Assembly (NCBI GenBank): GCA_002298145.1
Contig: DBMP01000025.1
Location: 62,001-126,000 of the forward strand
Direction: 5' to 3'
Length of the DNA stretch: 64,000 nucleotides
Source of the DNA: Spartobacteria bacterium UBA695
GTDB lineage: Bacteria > Verrucomicrobiota > Verrucomicrobiia > Chthoniobacterales > Chthoniobacteraceae
Position numbers and translations under genes: made by a program. Every line of letters begins with the position of its first letter. Within the stretch, counting starts at the first letter, position 1. The notes under the pieces were generated by a model. The model saw only the letters and a program-made list of their open reading frames with translations. It was not told where the DNA came from and searched no databases. This document shows, in pieces, positions 8,068 to 16,675 of this stretch.

Positions 8068-8850
8068 ATGAGCAACTCGCATCAAATCGGGCTGGAAATC
8101 AACCGGCTGACCAAAACCTTCAACACCGACCGCCTGGCCGTCACCGCGCTGGAAAACGTGGATCTCAAAATCCGCAAAGGCCAGTTCGCGTCGATTGTCG
8201 GCACCAGCGGCTGTGGCAAAACCACGCTGCTAAGAATCGTGGCCGGGTTGGAGAATGATTTCGACGGAAGCATCGAGTTGGACGGAAAAGACATCAAGGG
8301 CCCCAGTAAGGACAAAGGCGTGATCTTCCAGGAACACCGCCTGCTGCCCTGGCTCACCATCGAAGAGAATGTCGGCTTCGGCCTCGTTTCGCGACCCGCT
8401 GCCGAGCGGCGCGAATTGGTCGAGCGCTACCTCGCGCTGGTCGGCCTCAAAAAATTCGCCAAAGCTTACCCGGCCCAGATCTCCGGCGGCATGGCCCAGC
8501 GTGCGGCGATCGCTCGCGCATTGGTCAACAAGCCGAAAATCCTGCTACTCGATGAACCCTTCGGCGCCCTGGATGCCATCACGCGAATGCACATGCACAG
8601 CGAGCTGGAGAAAATCTGGCTCGATGAAAAAACCACGATGGTAATGGTGACCCACGATGTTGAGGAAGCAGTCTATCTCAGCGATGTGGTGATCCTGATG
8701 TCCCACCGACCGGGCCGCATCAAGAAGATCATCCCGGTTCCGCTCGCCCGACCGAGGAACCGCAGTCACCCCGATTTTCTCGCCATTAAGCGAGAGCTGC
8801 TGGAGGAATTTCACCTCAATAACAAAGACATCTTCACTTACGAAATTTGA
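8068..8850 (+). CDS. SsuB/TauB-like ABC transporter ATPase
   Basis: A 260-residue ATP-binding subunit. It shows Walker A GTSGCGKTT (near residue 48), the Q-loop in GVIFQEHRLLPW, the signature ISGGMAQRAAIARAL, Walker B KILLLDEPFGALD and the H-loop MVTHDVEEA. The GVIFQ/LLPWLT block and LARPRNRSHPDF near the end are typical of the nitrate/sulfonate/taurine importer subfamily. It should pair with the permease at 4309. The gene lies after the two DszB-like genes, which supports one transcription unit for import and desulfurisation. The start ATG at 8068 agrees with the family length. Confidence 0.9.
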   Translation: MSNSHQIGLEINRLTKTFNTDRLAVTALENVDLKIRKGQFASIVGTSGCGKTTLLRIVAGLENDFDGSIELDGKDIKGPSKDKGVIFQEHRLLPWLTIEENVGFGLVSRPAAERRELVERYLALVGLKKFAKAYPAQISGGMAQRAAIARALVNKPKILLLDEPFGALDAITRMHMHSELEKIWLDEKTTMVMVTHDVEEAVYLSDVVILMSHRPGRIKKIIPVPLARPRNRSHPDFLAIKRELLEEFHLNNKDIFTYEI

Positions 8851-8882
8851 CGCTCCGGATTATCGGCAAAAAGACAAACCGT

Positions 8883-9050
8883 ATGAAATGGACCTTCTAT
8901 TTTCTCTTCGCCACCCTGTTTTCTGTTGGGACAGCACTTGCGTTGAGCCACGGCTGGAACAATCCACAACCCGCAGCCACAGCCCCAGCGACCGTTGAGC
9001 GAAAAGCCCCCCTCCCCTCCTGCTGCGAGCGGGAAAACGGAGGGAAATAG
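8883..9050 (+). CDS. Small secreted or membrane-anchored protein with CC near its C-terminus
   Basis: A 55-residue product starting at ATG 8883; an upstream in-frame start at 8847 would overlap the ATPase stop. It has a single hydrophobic segment (WTFYFLFATLFSVGTALAL), so it is a signal peptide or membrane anchor, then a Pro/Ala-rich linker and a terminal PLPSCCERENGG. It is followed after 15 bases by the DUF4418 gene and the two ABC exporter genes and probably belongs with them. The vicinal cysteines suggest metal binding or a lipid- or redox-linked role, but I do not recognise a family. Coding status is supported by position and spacing, not by homology. Confidence 0.5.
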   Translation: MKWTFYFLFATLFSVGTALALSHGWNNPQPAATAPATVERKAPLPSCCERENGGK

Positions 9051-9065
9051 CGCCTTCTTCATTTT

Positions 9066-9560
9066 ATGGCATCAAAAGACCTCACCTCGGCATCAAGCTG
9101 GATCCCGAACCTCCTGGCTACGGCGCTCACCCTCGCCCTGCTATTGACGCCCCGGTTCGTTCCGCCTTGCGATCATCAAATCACGACCGCAGCAGGCGGG
9201 GCGGTGCCGATGCGATGCCATTGGACGTTCCAGGCGGAATTTCTCATCGCGGCGGCAGCAGTGCTCGTAGCGGGGCTGCTATGGATTGTACGCCACGGTG
9301 AGGCGCGCCGCGTGGTCGGCGTGGTACTTGTGATCTTCAGCTTGCTGGCGGTTTCCGTAACCCAGCCGTGGGGCATCGGCTTGTGCGGCCGCGCGGAAAT
9401 GGCCTGCCATCATACGGCCCACTGGATCTGGCTCTGGGCTGCGCTGCTGGCCATTGAGGGCCTATTCATCGCCGTTCGCGCACGGATTCCGGGGAAACAC
9501 GCGGCCCCACCCGACCCCTGGGAAGGCCAGGGAAAAACATCGAGGGAGGCCAGGCTATGA
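9066..9560 (+). CDS. DUF4418-like membrane protein
   Basis: A 164-residue protein with four predicted membrane helices. Cysteine motifs lie between them: FVPPCDH, VPMRCHWTFQAEF and GIGLCGRAEMACHHTAHW. The MxCHWTxQAE and GLCxxxxMxCH patterns are what I recall of DUF4418, a family usually found next to MacB/FtsX-type ABC transporter genes. Here the stop overlaps the start of such a permease (ATGA at 9557-9560), so the two are translationally coupled. Function is unknown; conserved Cys and His in the membrane face suggest metal or haem contact. Family assignment is from memory of the motif and is moderately sure. Confidence 0.65.
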   Translation: MASKDLTSASSWIPNLLATALTLALLLTPRFVPPCDHQITTAAGGAVPMRCHWTFQAEFLIAAAAVLVAGLLWIVRHGEARRVVGVVLVIFSLLAVSVTQPWGIGLCGRAEMACHHTAHWIWLWAALLAIEGLFIAVRARIPGKHAAPPDPWEGQGKTSREARL

Positions 9561-10762
9561 TCCGGCTCATTATCAACGGTCTGCTGCGGCGGCGCTGGCA
9601 ATCGCTGGCGGCAACAATCGGCGTGGCCATCGGCGCGGGTTTATTGTTCGCCGTTTTCCTGCTCTACGAGGGGCTTGATAAGGGCTTGGAACGGGGACGC
9701 CAACGGCTGGGAGCCGATCTTCTTGTAGTACCATCCAATGCTACTGTAGACCCAGACAAGGCGTTGTTTGCGGGCTCGCCGCTGAGCGTCTACATGGATA
9801 AAAAGTACAGCGCGCTGGCGGCAAAGGTGCCCGGGGTTAAGCGGGTTGATGGCCAGTTTTTCACCCAATCGCTACGGTTGGATTGCTGCTCGGTTGGCTC
9901 GGAAACCCGCCTCATCGGCATCGAAAAGGCTGTTATCGGAAGGCTTGCGGGAATGTCGCCCAATGGTCGTGATCACTTGGATGCCGACGAGGTGATTATC
10001 GGATCGGAAATCATGGGTGGTATCAGCCGACCCGGCTCTCTGATCGAATTGCTGGGCAGCATCTTCCGCCTTGCCTACCGGCTTGAACCCACGGGCACAT
10101 CTCTCGACCACTCCATTCTCATGCCAATCGACTCGGCGCAGGCTCTGGCCGCTGACTCCGAGGCGCTGAAACCGGTCTGGCAGGAAGCAGGTGATCCGCG
10201 CGGATTGATCTCGGCCCTGCTGATCGAAGTGGATGATCCGCGCCAGGTCAGGGAAATTGCGCAGGCACTGGAGGATATGGGGCCCGTGAAAGTCATTCGC
10301 GCGGCGGACACCTTTCAACGGCTCAAGCGCCTGATGGATTCGTTTGTCCTGATCCTGGCCTCGGCGGGAATCTTTACCGCGCTGGGCGGCATCGCGTACC
10401 TGCTGGGGCACTTCTCCTCTGCCGCGTGGGATCGCAAGGGGGAATGGGCGCTCTACCGGGCCCTCGGCGCAACTAAGCTAGGCCTGGCGGAGCTGATTAT
10501 CGGCGAAGCGGTGACCCTCGCCTTGGCCGGTGCGGCGGTGGGGTTGCCGCTCGGTTGCGGCTTGTACCGTCTCGCACAGGCCCACCTCACGGCACAGAAT
10601 GCATTGCCCTTCGTCCCCCCGGGCTTGGCGCTGCTGGTAGCGGCTGCGGTGGCGATCCTCGGCATTTACAGCTCGATCGGCTTTCTCTCCGCAGCGGCCC
10701 CCGCGCTGCGGGTATCTCAACTCGAACCCGCCCTAACCATGGCGCAAGGAGATATTGATTGA
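9557..10762 (+). CDS. FtsX/MacB-type ABC transporter permease
   Basis: A 401-residue permease with one N-terminal helix (SLAATIGVAIGAGLLFAVFLL), a large periplasmic domain of about 230 residues, and three C-terminal helices around residues 265-390. This is the FtsX/MacB topology of mechanotransmission exporters. The start overlaps the DUF4418 stop by four bases, and its stop overlaps the start of the partner ATPase. A Cys pair occurs in the periplasmic part (LRLDCCSVGSETRL), an echo of the cysteines in the two preceding proteins. These exporters drive substrates or lipoproteins across or out of the membrane; the substrate here is unknown. Confidence 0.82.
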   Translation: MIRLIINGLLRRRWQSLAATIGVAIGAGLLFAVFLLYEGLDKGLERGRQRLGADLLVVPSNATVDPDKALFAGSPLSVYMDKKYSALAAKVPGVKRVDGQFFTQSLRLDCCSVGSETRLIGIEKAVIGRLAGMSPNGRDHLDADEVIIGSEIMGGISRPGSLIELLGSIFRLAYRLEPTGTSLDHSILMPIDSAQALAADSEALKPVWQEAGDPRGLISALLIEVDDPRQVREIAQALEDMGPVKVIRAADTFQRLKRLMDSFVLILASAGIFTALGGIAYLLGHFSSAAWDRKGEWALYRALGATKLGLAELIIGEAVTLALAGAAVGLPLGCGLYRLAQAHLTAQNALPFVPPGLALLVAAAVAILGIYSSIGFLSAAAPALRVSQLEPALTMAQGDID

Positions 10763-11463
10763 AAACAGAATCCTCCATCGTTCTTGAAGCGGAAAATGTC
10801 TCCCGCTCTTTCGGCGCGGAAACGATTCTCGCCAACGTCTCGCTGCAAATTCGCTCCGGCGAGGTCACGACAGTTGTCGGCCCCTCGGGCAGCGGCAAGA
10901 CCACGCTGCTGACCCTCCTGGCTTTGTTGCTGCAACCTAGCTCCGGCCGGGTCCTGGTCGGCGGGCGCGACGCGGCAAAGCTCTCTGACACGGAACGCTC
11001 CCGGTTACGAAACACCTTCTACGGCTTCGTATTTCAAACGGCGCAGTTGGTCGGCTCGCTCTCGGTGCTCGACAACGTCCTGCTCCCCGCGCTCCTCGCC
11101 GGGAAAGCGCGCGAGAAACGCCCCGCCGCCCGGGAATTACTTGACCGCCTGGGATTGGGCGAGCGAGCGGGGTTTCTTCCGCATCAGCTCAGCGTCGGGC
11201 AAAAACGACGCGCCGCTCTGGCTCGCGCGCTGCTCTTGCGACCCGCGGTCATCCTCGCCGATGAACCAACAAACGATCTCGACGTCCACCGCGCGGAACA
11301 AGTTGCAGACTTCCTCCTGGCCCTGCCTGATGAAGGCTACGCGCTCGTATTGGTAACTCACGATTTCCACCTGGCCAAACGCGCAGGGAACCGCTGGAAC
11401 CTTCACGAAGGAAAACTGACGCCGCCTGCGCAACTTCCCTCCCCCGTATTGGTCGAGCGCTAA
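10759..11463 (+). CDS. LolD/MacB-type ABC transporter ATPase
   Basis: A 234-residue ATPase with Walker A GPSGSGKTT, a signature with a substitution (LSVGQKRRAALARAL in place of LSGGQ), Walker B AVILADEPT followed by NDLD, and the H-loop VTHDFHLA. The start is TTG at 10759. It overlaps the permease stop as TTGA and is preceded at seven bases by a good Shine-Dalgarno sequence AAGGAG, unusual in this window and decisive for this start. It is the energiser of the FtsX-type permease just upstream. The gene ends 31 bases before the activator-reductase fusion. Confidence 0.85.
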   Translation: MKTESSIVLEAENVSRSFGAETILANVSLQIRSGEVTTVVGPSGSGKTTLLTLLALLLQPSSGRVLVGGRDAAKLSDTERSRLRNTFYGFVFQTAQLVGSLSVLDNVLLPALLAGKAREKRPAARELLDRLGLGERAGFLPHQLSVGQKRRAALARALLLRPAVILADEPTNDLDVHRAEQVADFLLALPDEGYALVLVTHDFHLAKRAGNRWNLHEGKLTPPAQLPSPVLVER

Positions 11464-11494
11464 CGAAACTTCAAAGACTATCACCAACGGCAAC

Positions 11495-13567
11495 ATGAAA
11501 CACCAAGCAAACGACATCGTCCTCGGAGGCGAGTGGAAATTTTTCACCACCGTCCCCGTGGTGGGCCTCGACCTCGGGTCGCGCGGTTCCAAGGGCGTCC
11601 TCATCAATGGCGAAGAGATATTCACCGAGCTAATCCCCACGGGGCTCTTCATGCAGGAGACGGCCGATGAACTCCTCACCCGCCTGCTCAAGGCTTCTGG
11701 CATTCGGCGCGCCAGCATTGGCTATATCGTCGGCACCGGTTACGGGCGCATTTCGCTCAAATACGATGATATCCAATACCGCGTAGTTACAGAAATCAGC
11801 TGCCACGCGATGGGCGCACACGCGCTGATCCCCAAGGCGCGCACGATCATCGACATCGGCGGGCAGGACTCCAAGGCCATTAAGATCGATCCCTCCACAG
11901 GCAAGGTCGTTGAATTTGTGATGAACGACAAATGCGCCGCGGGCACCGGACGGTTCCTGGAAAAAGCGGCCTCCATTCTCGGCGTCGATCTGCGCGATCT
12001 GGGCGCCGTGGCCCTGAAATCCGAGAAACCCGCCCAGGTTAGCAGCCAGTGCGCGGTGTTCGCAGAATCCGAAGTCATTTCGCTGCGGGCGCGTGGCGTG
12101 CGGGAGAACAACGATGCAATCAGCGCGGATATCGCCGCGGGCATTCACTACGCCACCGCCCGGCGGGTCCACAACCTGCTTGGCCGGATCGGGATCGAGC
12201 CGGATATCGTTTTCAGCGGCGGCGTCTCAAACAACGTCGGGATGTGGAAAGTGCTCGAAGAGGAGATCGGCGCGAAATTCACCAAGGCCAAGCTCGACCT
12301 GATTTTCGCCGGGGCCATCGGCGCGGCCATCCATGCCTGGAAACAGTACGCGGGAACCCACGACGTAACCCGAGCCCTTGCGAAGAAAAGGAAGAAGAAG
12401 ACGGCGGCAAAGCTGGATCTCAAACAATTCGCGGCTCTCGTGGACGAAGAGCAACAGTCGCTCATCGACGCGCAGAACATCAAGAAAGTCGGCTACATCT
12501 GCAACTACACCCCGGTCGAACTCTTGAGTGCGGCAGGCGTGCGGCATTCGCGCTTGGTCAAAGCGGGCAGCCCGAAGACGGTCTCAGCGGGGGAATTCTA
12601 CACCCAAAGCGTCTTCTGCGATTTCACCAAGAGCTGCATCGGCTTCTTCCGCGAAAACGATCCGTTCTACAAGTCGTTCGACAAAGTCTACAACTTCCAT
12701 ACCTGCGCGACGATGAAGCGGGCGTCGGAGGTGATCGAGGAATTCGTCCCCACCAAGCTGCTCAACCTTCCGAAGCTGCGCGCCAGCGACGATGCGCGAA
12801 CGTTCTTCCGCTCGGAGATCCTCAACTTCCGCGACGACCTCGCGCAATTGACCGGCACCCCGATCAAAGAAGAGGACGTAAGCCGCAACATCGTGCTCTA
12901 CAACCGCGCCCGCGCGTTGCTGAAACAAATCTCCGAAATTCGCAAACGAACTAACCCGCCCATTTCCGGCAAGGAATATCTCGACCTCGTGCGGGCCTTT
13001 TACTACCTGCCCGTGGAGCGGCTGATCCCGGCGCTTGAACAAGTTTACCGCCATATCGAGAGCCTTCCGGCGCGCCCGGAGAATCCGCTGCGCCTCATGA
13101 TCTCCGGCAGCATCATGGCCGATGGAGACCGCCGTTTGCTCGACATCATCGAGAATGAACTCGGCGCGCGCGTCGTGATCGAGGACCATTGCGCCGGTTC
13201 GCGGCCATTTTACCATAGCATCGCCGAAACCGGCGACCCCTACCAGGCGCTCGCCAACGGCTACCTCGACCAGGCCCCCTGCGCGCGAATGAGGCCGCTG
13301 GACGACGGGATCAAATTCTCCGGCAAGCTCGCCCAGGAATATGCCGTCGACGGCGTCATCTACGTCTTCTTAAAATTCTGCGCCTGCTATGGCGTCGCCA
13401 AAAAGGATTTTATCGCCGAGTTCCAGAGCCAGGGCCTGCCCGTGATGGAGATCTCCAGCGACTATTCCCAAAGCGACCACGGCCAACTGAAAACCCGCAT
13501 CGAAGCCTTTATCGAAGTCCTCAACGAAAAACGCACCCTATATCATGAGCAACACATCCAAGCTTGA
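11495..13567 (+). CDS. Fusion of BadF/HgdC-type ATPase activator and HgdB-like Fe-S reductase domain
   Basis: A 690-residue protein with two parts. Residues 20-285 are an ASKHA ATPase of the BadF/BadG/BcrA/HgdC activator family: VVGLDLGSRGSKG (phosphate 1), IIDIGGQDSKAIK, NDKCAAGTGRFLE with Cys147, SSQCAVFAESEV with Cys186, and the adenosine motif IVFSGGVSNN. The two cysteines are 39 residues apart, as in the HgdC activator where they bind a bridging 4Fe-4S cluster. A Lys-rich linker (294-306) leads to residues 330-690, an HgdB/FldC/double-cubane-type domain starting YICNYTPVELLSAAG, with eight cysteines. Known relatives use ATP to inject low-potential electrons into 2-hydroxyacyl-CoA dehydratases, benzoyl-CoA reductase or double-cubane cluster proteins. 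Its stop overlaps the next gene. The substrate is unknown; no acyl-CoA gene is nearby. Confidence 0.88.
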   Translation: MKHQANDIVLGGEWKFFTTVPVVGLDLGSRGSKGVLINGEEIFTELIPTGLFMQETADELLTRLLKASGIRRASIGYIVGTGYGRISLKYDDIQYRVVTEISCHAMGAHALIPKARTIIDIGGQDSKAIKIDPSTGKVVEFVMNDKCAAGTGRFLEKAASILGVDLRDLGAVALKSEKPAQVSSQCAVFAESEVISLRARGVRENNDAISADIAAGIHYATARRVHNLLGRIGIEPDIVFSGGVSNNVGMWKVLEEEIGAKFTKAKLDLIFAGAIGAAIHAWKQYAGTHDVTRALAKKRKKKTAAKLDLKQFAALVDEEQQSLIDAQNIKKVGYICNYTPVELLSAAGVRHSRLVKAGSPKTVSAGEFYTQSVFCDFTKSCIGFFRENDPFYKSFDKVYNFHTCATMKRASEVIEEFVPTKLLNLPKLRASDDARTFFRSEILNFRDDLAQLTGTPIKEEDVSRNIVLYNRARALLKQISEIRKRTNPPISGKEYLDLVRAFYYLPVERLIPALEQVYRHIESLPARPENPLRLMISGSIMADGDRRLLDIIENELGARVVIEDHCAGSRPFYHSIAETGDPYQALANGYLDQAPCARMRPLDDGIKFSGKLAQEYAVDGVIYVFLKFCACYGVAKKDFIAEFQSQGLPVMEISSDYSQSDHGQLKTRIEAFIEVLNEKRTLYHEQHIQA

Positions 13568-14804
13568 TCCGACGGTGAGGGCCGCCGTGCAGACCGCTCC
13601 AAGACTGCGGCGCGCTCCCCGGGTCGCGGCCCCGCTCTCCGCCGCCGATTCAAATGCCGTCAAGGCGCTGCGGGAACTCGCGGCCAGCTACTCGCTAGAA
13701 CAAATTGAGCAATGGGCCCGTGAAGGCCACTCTGTCATATGGGGTGGCAACTCCTGGGAAGCCCCGCTCATCCGCGCCTGCGATACGATTCCCGTCGGCT
13801 TTGCGGAACTATGGAAAGACGACAGCCTCCACGCCGAGGCCGTGGCCGAGAATCACTTCCATATTCCCGCGGAATTCTGCTCGATGATCAAAGCGATGAT
13901 CGGCCGACTGCACCTACGAAAAGACAACGCCATCAAGCGCATTCTTTATTTCGGATCGACCTGCGAACCAATCAGCATGGTCCTGGAACATTCCCTGCAC
14001 GACGGGTACGAGCTCCATTGCATCGACGCGGCCTCGGCCTTCAAGCAAGGCGAACGCCGGGATGATCTCGTCGCCTTCCTGGTCAACGAACTCGAAAAGG
14101 TCGCCCTTTGGCTCACAGGCAAACCCGTGGACCAGGATCGCCTTGCGGCGGAGCTGAAATTCAAGAACCGCATCATGACCAAAGTGCGGCGCATCCTCGA
14201 TCTTCGGATCGAAGCGCCATTCTACCTCAGCAGCCTGCCCACCTCGGCGCTTTTGTTTGGCTCCACTCATTATTTTGGCCAACCCGAGAAATTTGAATGC
14301 ATCGTGGACCAGATCCTCGCGGATATCGAAGCCGCAGCGCTCAACCCAGAGCGCCGCCCCGCCATTCCGCTAGTGCTCGCAGGGGGTGTCGCCGGGGGGC
14401 CTCAATTGCTCAAGGTGATCGAAGAATCCAACGGCGTGATTCTCGGCTGGGTGATCCATGGCACCTCAGACTTTCGCGAAGATATTCCGCCGCTGGAGGC
14501 TGTCGCGCATTATCTCTTCGATGCGCAGCTCAAAGGCGAGCTAGGCGAAGGCGCGGGGGCTTCGGCCACGCTGCGCCGCAGGCGGGTGGAGGAGCTCGTC
14601 GATAAAACCCAGGCCCGAGGCATCATCTCATCGTTTGTCACCGGCTGCCCCTACGGCAGCGTCGTCCAGGGGCTCGAACGCGAGTATTTCAAAAAGAAGG
14701 GCGTCCCCATGGTCTCGCTGGAACACAGCGTGCACGCAGAGGAACCGCCGACCGAAGAACAAATCACCCGCGTGCGGGCTTTTATCGAAATGCTTGCAGA
14801 CTAG
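13545..14804 (+). CDS. HgdB/double-cubane-cluster-like Fe-S reductase subunit
   Basis: A 419-residue protein of the 2-hydroxyacyl-CoA dehydratase D-component/BcrB-C/double-cubane protein superfamily. The N-terminus has VIWGGNSWEAPLIRACDTIPVGF, in the place of the family's NxPxEllxAaG entry. Further cysteines are in AEFCSMIKA, FGSTCEPIS and VTGCPYGS. The conserved GGVAGGPQLLKVIEE and the late glycine region also fit. It starts 23 bases inside the fusion gene, so translation is coupled and a two-subunit enzyme is likely, comparable to the alpha/beta pairs HgdA/HgdB. It is expected to hold a 4Fe-4S or double-cubane cluster and to be activated by the ATPase domain encoded upstream. Which small molecule is reduced cannot be read from sequence; in this operon an organosulfur compound is a reasonable candidate. 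Confidence 0.82.
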   Translation: MSNTSKLDPTVRAAVQTAPRLRRAPRVAAPLSAADSNAVKALRELAASYSLEQIEQWAREGHSVIWGGNSWEAPLIRACDTIPVGFAELWKDDSLHAEAVAENHFHIPAEFCSMIKAMIGRLHLRKDNAIKRILYFGSTCEPISMVLEHSLHDGYELHCIDAASAFKQGERRDDLVAFLVNELEKVALWLTGKPVDQDRLAAELKFKNRIMTKVRRILDLRIEAPFYLSSLPTSALLFGSTHYFGQPEKFECIVDQILADIEAAALNPERRPAIPLVLAGGVAGGPQLLKVIEESNGVILGWVIHGTSDFREDIPPLEAVAHYLFDAQLKGELGEGAGASATLRRRRVEELVDKTQARGIISSFVTGCPYGSVVQGLEREYFKKKGVPMVSLEHSVHAEEPPTEEQITRVRAFIEMLAD

Positions 14805-14941
14805 ATATCCGCCCCAAAAAACGATCGAGCCAACGGCCAACTGGTGCCGTTTCCTTCCGTGCACAGCCCCTTTCAACGGGACAGCAAGGCCATTGTTTGA
14901 AAGCCTTCCCAACGATGGGCCCCCGCACATTTCATCACTTC

Positions 14942-15739
14942 ATGGACATTATTGAACTCCAAAAACTCACTCGCACCTACGGCGATTTCACCGCAGTCGA
15001 TCATATTCAGCTCTCCATTCGCGCGGGCGAAATCTTCGGCCTGCTGGGGCCTAACGGAGCGGGAAAATCCACGGTCATCAAGATGCTCACGACCTTGCTG
15101 CCGCCCAGCTCCGGCACGGCAACGATCGCGGGCTTTGATATCGTGCACCAGCCGGGTCGTGTGCGTGCGGAGATCGCTTATGTGCCTCAACTGGTATCCG
15201 CCGACGGCGGCCTGACCGCCCTCGAAAATCTGCGCCTCTTCGCGAAGCTCTATGGCGTCCCCCGGCGCATCACCAACGAACGCATCGCTGGCGCGCTGAA
15301 ATTCGCCGGGCTCGAAGAGGCCGCACATCGCCTGGTCCGTGGATATTCCGGCGGAATGGTTCGCCGTTTGGAGATCGCTCTGGCCTTACTCCATCGCCCC
15401 CGAGTGCTCTTTCTTGACGAACCCACGGTAGGCCTCGATCCGCTCGCGCGCCAGTCCATTTGGGAACAGATTCAACGGCTCGTCCGGGAACTTGGCATGA
15501 CGATCCTCCTGACCACCCATTTCATGGAGGAAGCCGACACCCTTTGTAGCCGCGTGGCGATCATGAACCGCGGCCGAGTGAAAGCCTTGGGCAGCCCGGA
15601 GGAGTTAAAGCTTTCCCTCGGGATTTCGGACGCCTCTTTGGACGATGTCTTTACCCGCTATTCCGAAGAACAACCGGAAACCTCGAGCAACTTTAGCGAT
15701 ATCTCCCAAAGCAGGCGCAGCCTCGTCCGCCTGGGCTAG
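14942..15739 (+). CDS. ABC-2 type transporter ATPase (DrrA/NatA-like)
   Basis: A 265-residue ATPase starting at ATG 14942. The frame is open further upstream, but that part lies in a hairpin-containing leader and does not match the family. It has Walker A GPNGAGKST, the Q-loop YVPQLV, signature YSGGMVRRLEIALAL, Walker B RVLFLDEPTVGLDP and H-loop TTHFMEEAD. The GMVRRLEIA block and MEEADTLC are typical of DrrA/NodI-type exporters. The partner permease follows after 52 bases. The 137-base gap before it is the second largest of the block and contains an imperfect hairpin (GGCCATTGTT near 14889 with AACGATGGGCC near 14911). Export substrate is unknown. Confidence 0.87.
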   Translation: MDIIELQKLTRTYGDFTAVDHIQLSIRAGEIFGLLGPNGAGKSTVIKMLTTLLPPSSGTATIAGFDIVHQPGRVRAEIAYVPQLVSADGGLTALENLRLFAKLYGVPRRITNERIAGALKFAGLEEAAHRLVRGYSGGMVRRLEIALALLHRPRVLFLDEPTVGLDPLARQSIWEQIQRLVRELGMTILLTTHFMEEADTLCSRVAIMNRGRVKALGSPEELKLSLGISDASLDDVFTRYSEEQPETSSNFSDISQSRRSLVRLG

Positions 15740-15791
15740 GCGCTGCCAAGCTCCTCCCCGCCCCCACCGCAAATACCCAATTTAGCGATTC

Positions 15792-16637
15792 ATGAAATCC
15801 CTCAACAACGCCACACTCCTTGAATGGGCTGAACCGTTTGCCGTCCCCGCCGGGCGGTTTACCGGGCTCACCCGCCTCGCCGGGCAATGTATGGCCCTGG
15901 TCGAAACAGAATATATCAAACTGCGCCGAGACCCGACCGACCTGATCTCCCGCGCCGTGCAGCCCGCGCTGTGGCTTTTAATCTTCGGCAACGTCTTCTC
16001 CAAACTTCGGGCCGTGGCCACTGGCGACCTTCCGTATACGGATTTCATGGCCCCGGGAATTCTGGCCCAGAGCGTCTTATTCGTCTCCATCTTTTACGGC
16101 ATCGCCGTCATCTGGGAGCGCGATCTCGGGATCGTGCACAAACTCCTCGTCAGCCCGACCCCGCGCCTGGTGCTGGTGCTCGGCAAAGCCCTTTCGGCCG
16201 GTCTTCGCGCCTTGATCCAGGGGGTATTCGTCTACCTGCTCGCATGGCTGCTGGGCGTACACCTTAATTTCCACCTCCCGGCCCTTCTCGGAGCAGCGCT
16301 TGTAGTGTTATTGGGTGCGATGGGCTTTTCCACTTTTTCGCTTATCATCGCCTGCATCGTCAAATCGCGGGAGCGGTTCATGGGGATCGGGCAGGTCCTT
16401 ACCATGCCGCTCTTCTTCGCCAGCAATGCCATTTATCCCATCGCCGTCATGCCCGAGTGGCTCAAAGTCGTCGCCCATGCCAATCCATTGAGTTACGAAG
16501 TGGACGCTCTGCGTGCCTTGATGGTACACGGCGGCTCCAGCCTATTTGGAGTGGGCTGGGATATCTCGGTTCTCCTCGCCTTTGTGTCGGTGTTAACGCT
16601 CATCTCCGCACGACTCTATGCCAACCTCGTGCGCTAA
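15792..16637 (+). CDS. ABC-2 type transporter permease (DrrB/NodJ-like)
   Basis: A 281-residue permease with about six helices, beginning with a long cytoplasmic N-terminus and the amphipathic stretch TEYIKLRRDPTDLISRAVQP. This is followed by ALWLLIFGNVFS and the DrrB/NodJ-family sequence YTDFMAPGILAQSVLF, and later LFFASNAIYPIAVMPEWL, which is diagnostic for ABC-2 permeases. It pairs with the ATPase upstream. It may export a product or a toxic by-product of the pathway encoded before it, or may be unrelated; the shared strand and short spacing are the only link. Confidence 0.85.
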   Translation: MKSLNNATLLEWAEPFAVPAGRFTGLTRLAGQCMALVETEYIKLRRDPTDLISRAVQPALWLLIFGNVFSKLRAVATGDLPYTDFMAPGILAQSVLFVSIFYGIAVIWERDLGIVHKLLVSPTPRLVLVLGKALSAGLRALIQGVFVYLLAWLLGVHLNFHLPALLGAALVVLLGAMGFSTFSLIIACIVKSRERFMGIGQVLTMPLFFASNAIYPIAVMPEWLKVVAHANPLSYEVDALRALMVHGGSSLFGVGWDISVLLAFVSVLTLISARLYANLVR

Positions 16638-16675
16638 ATCGCCTTCTAAAAACTTCGAAACCTGGGAAATTAACT

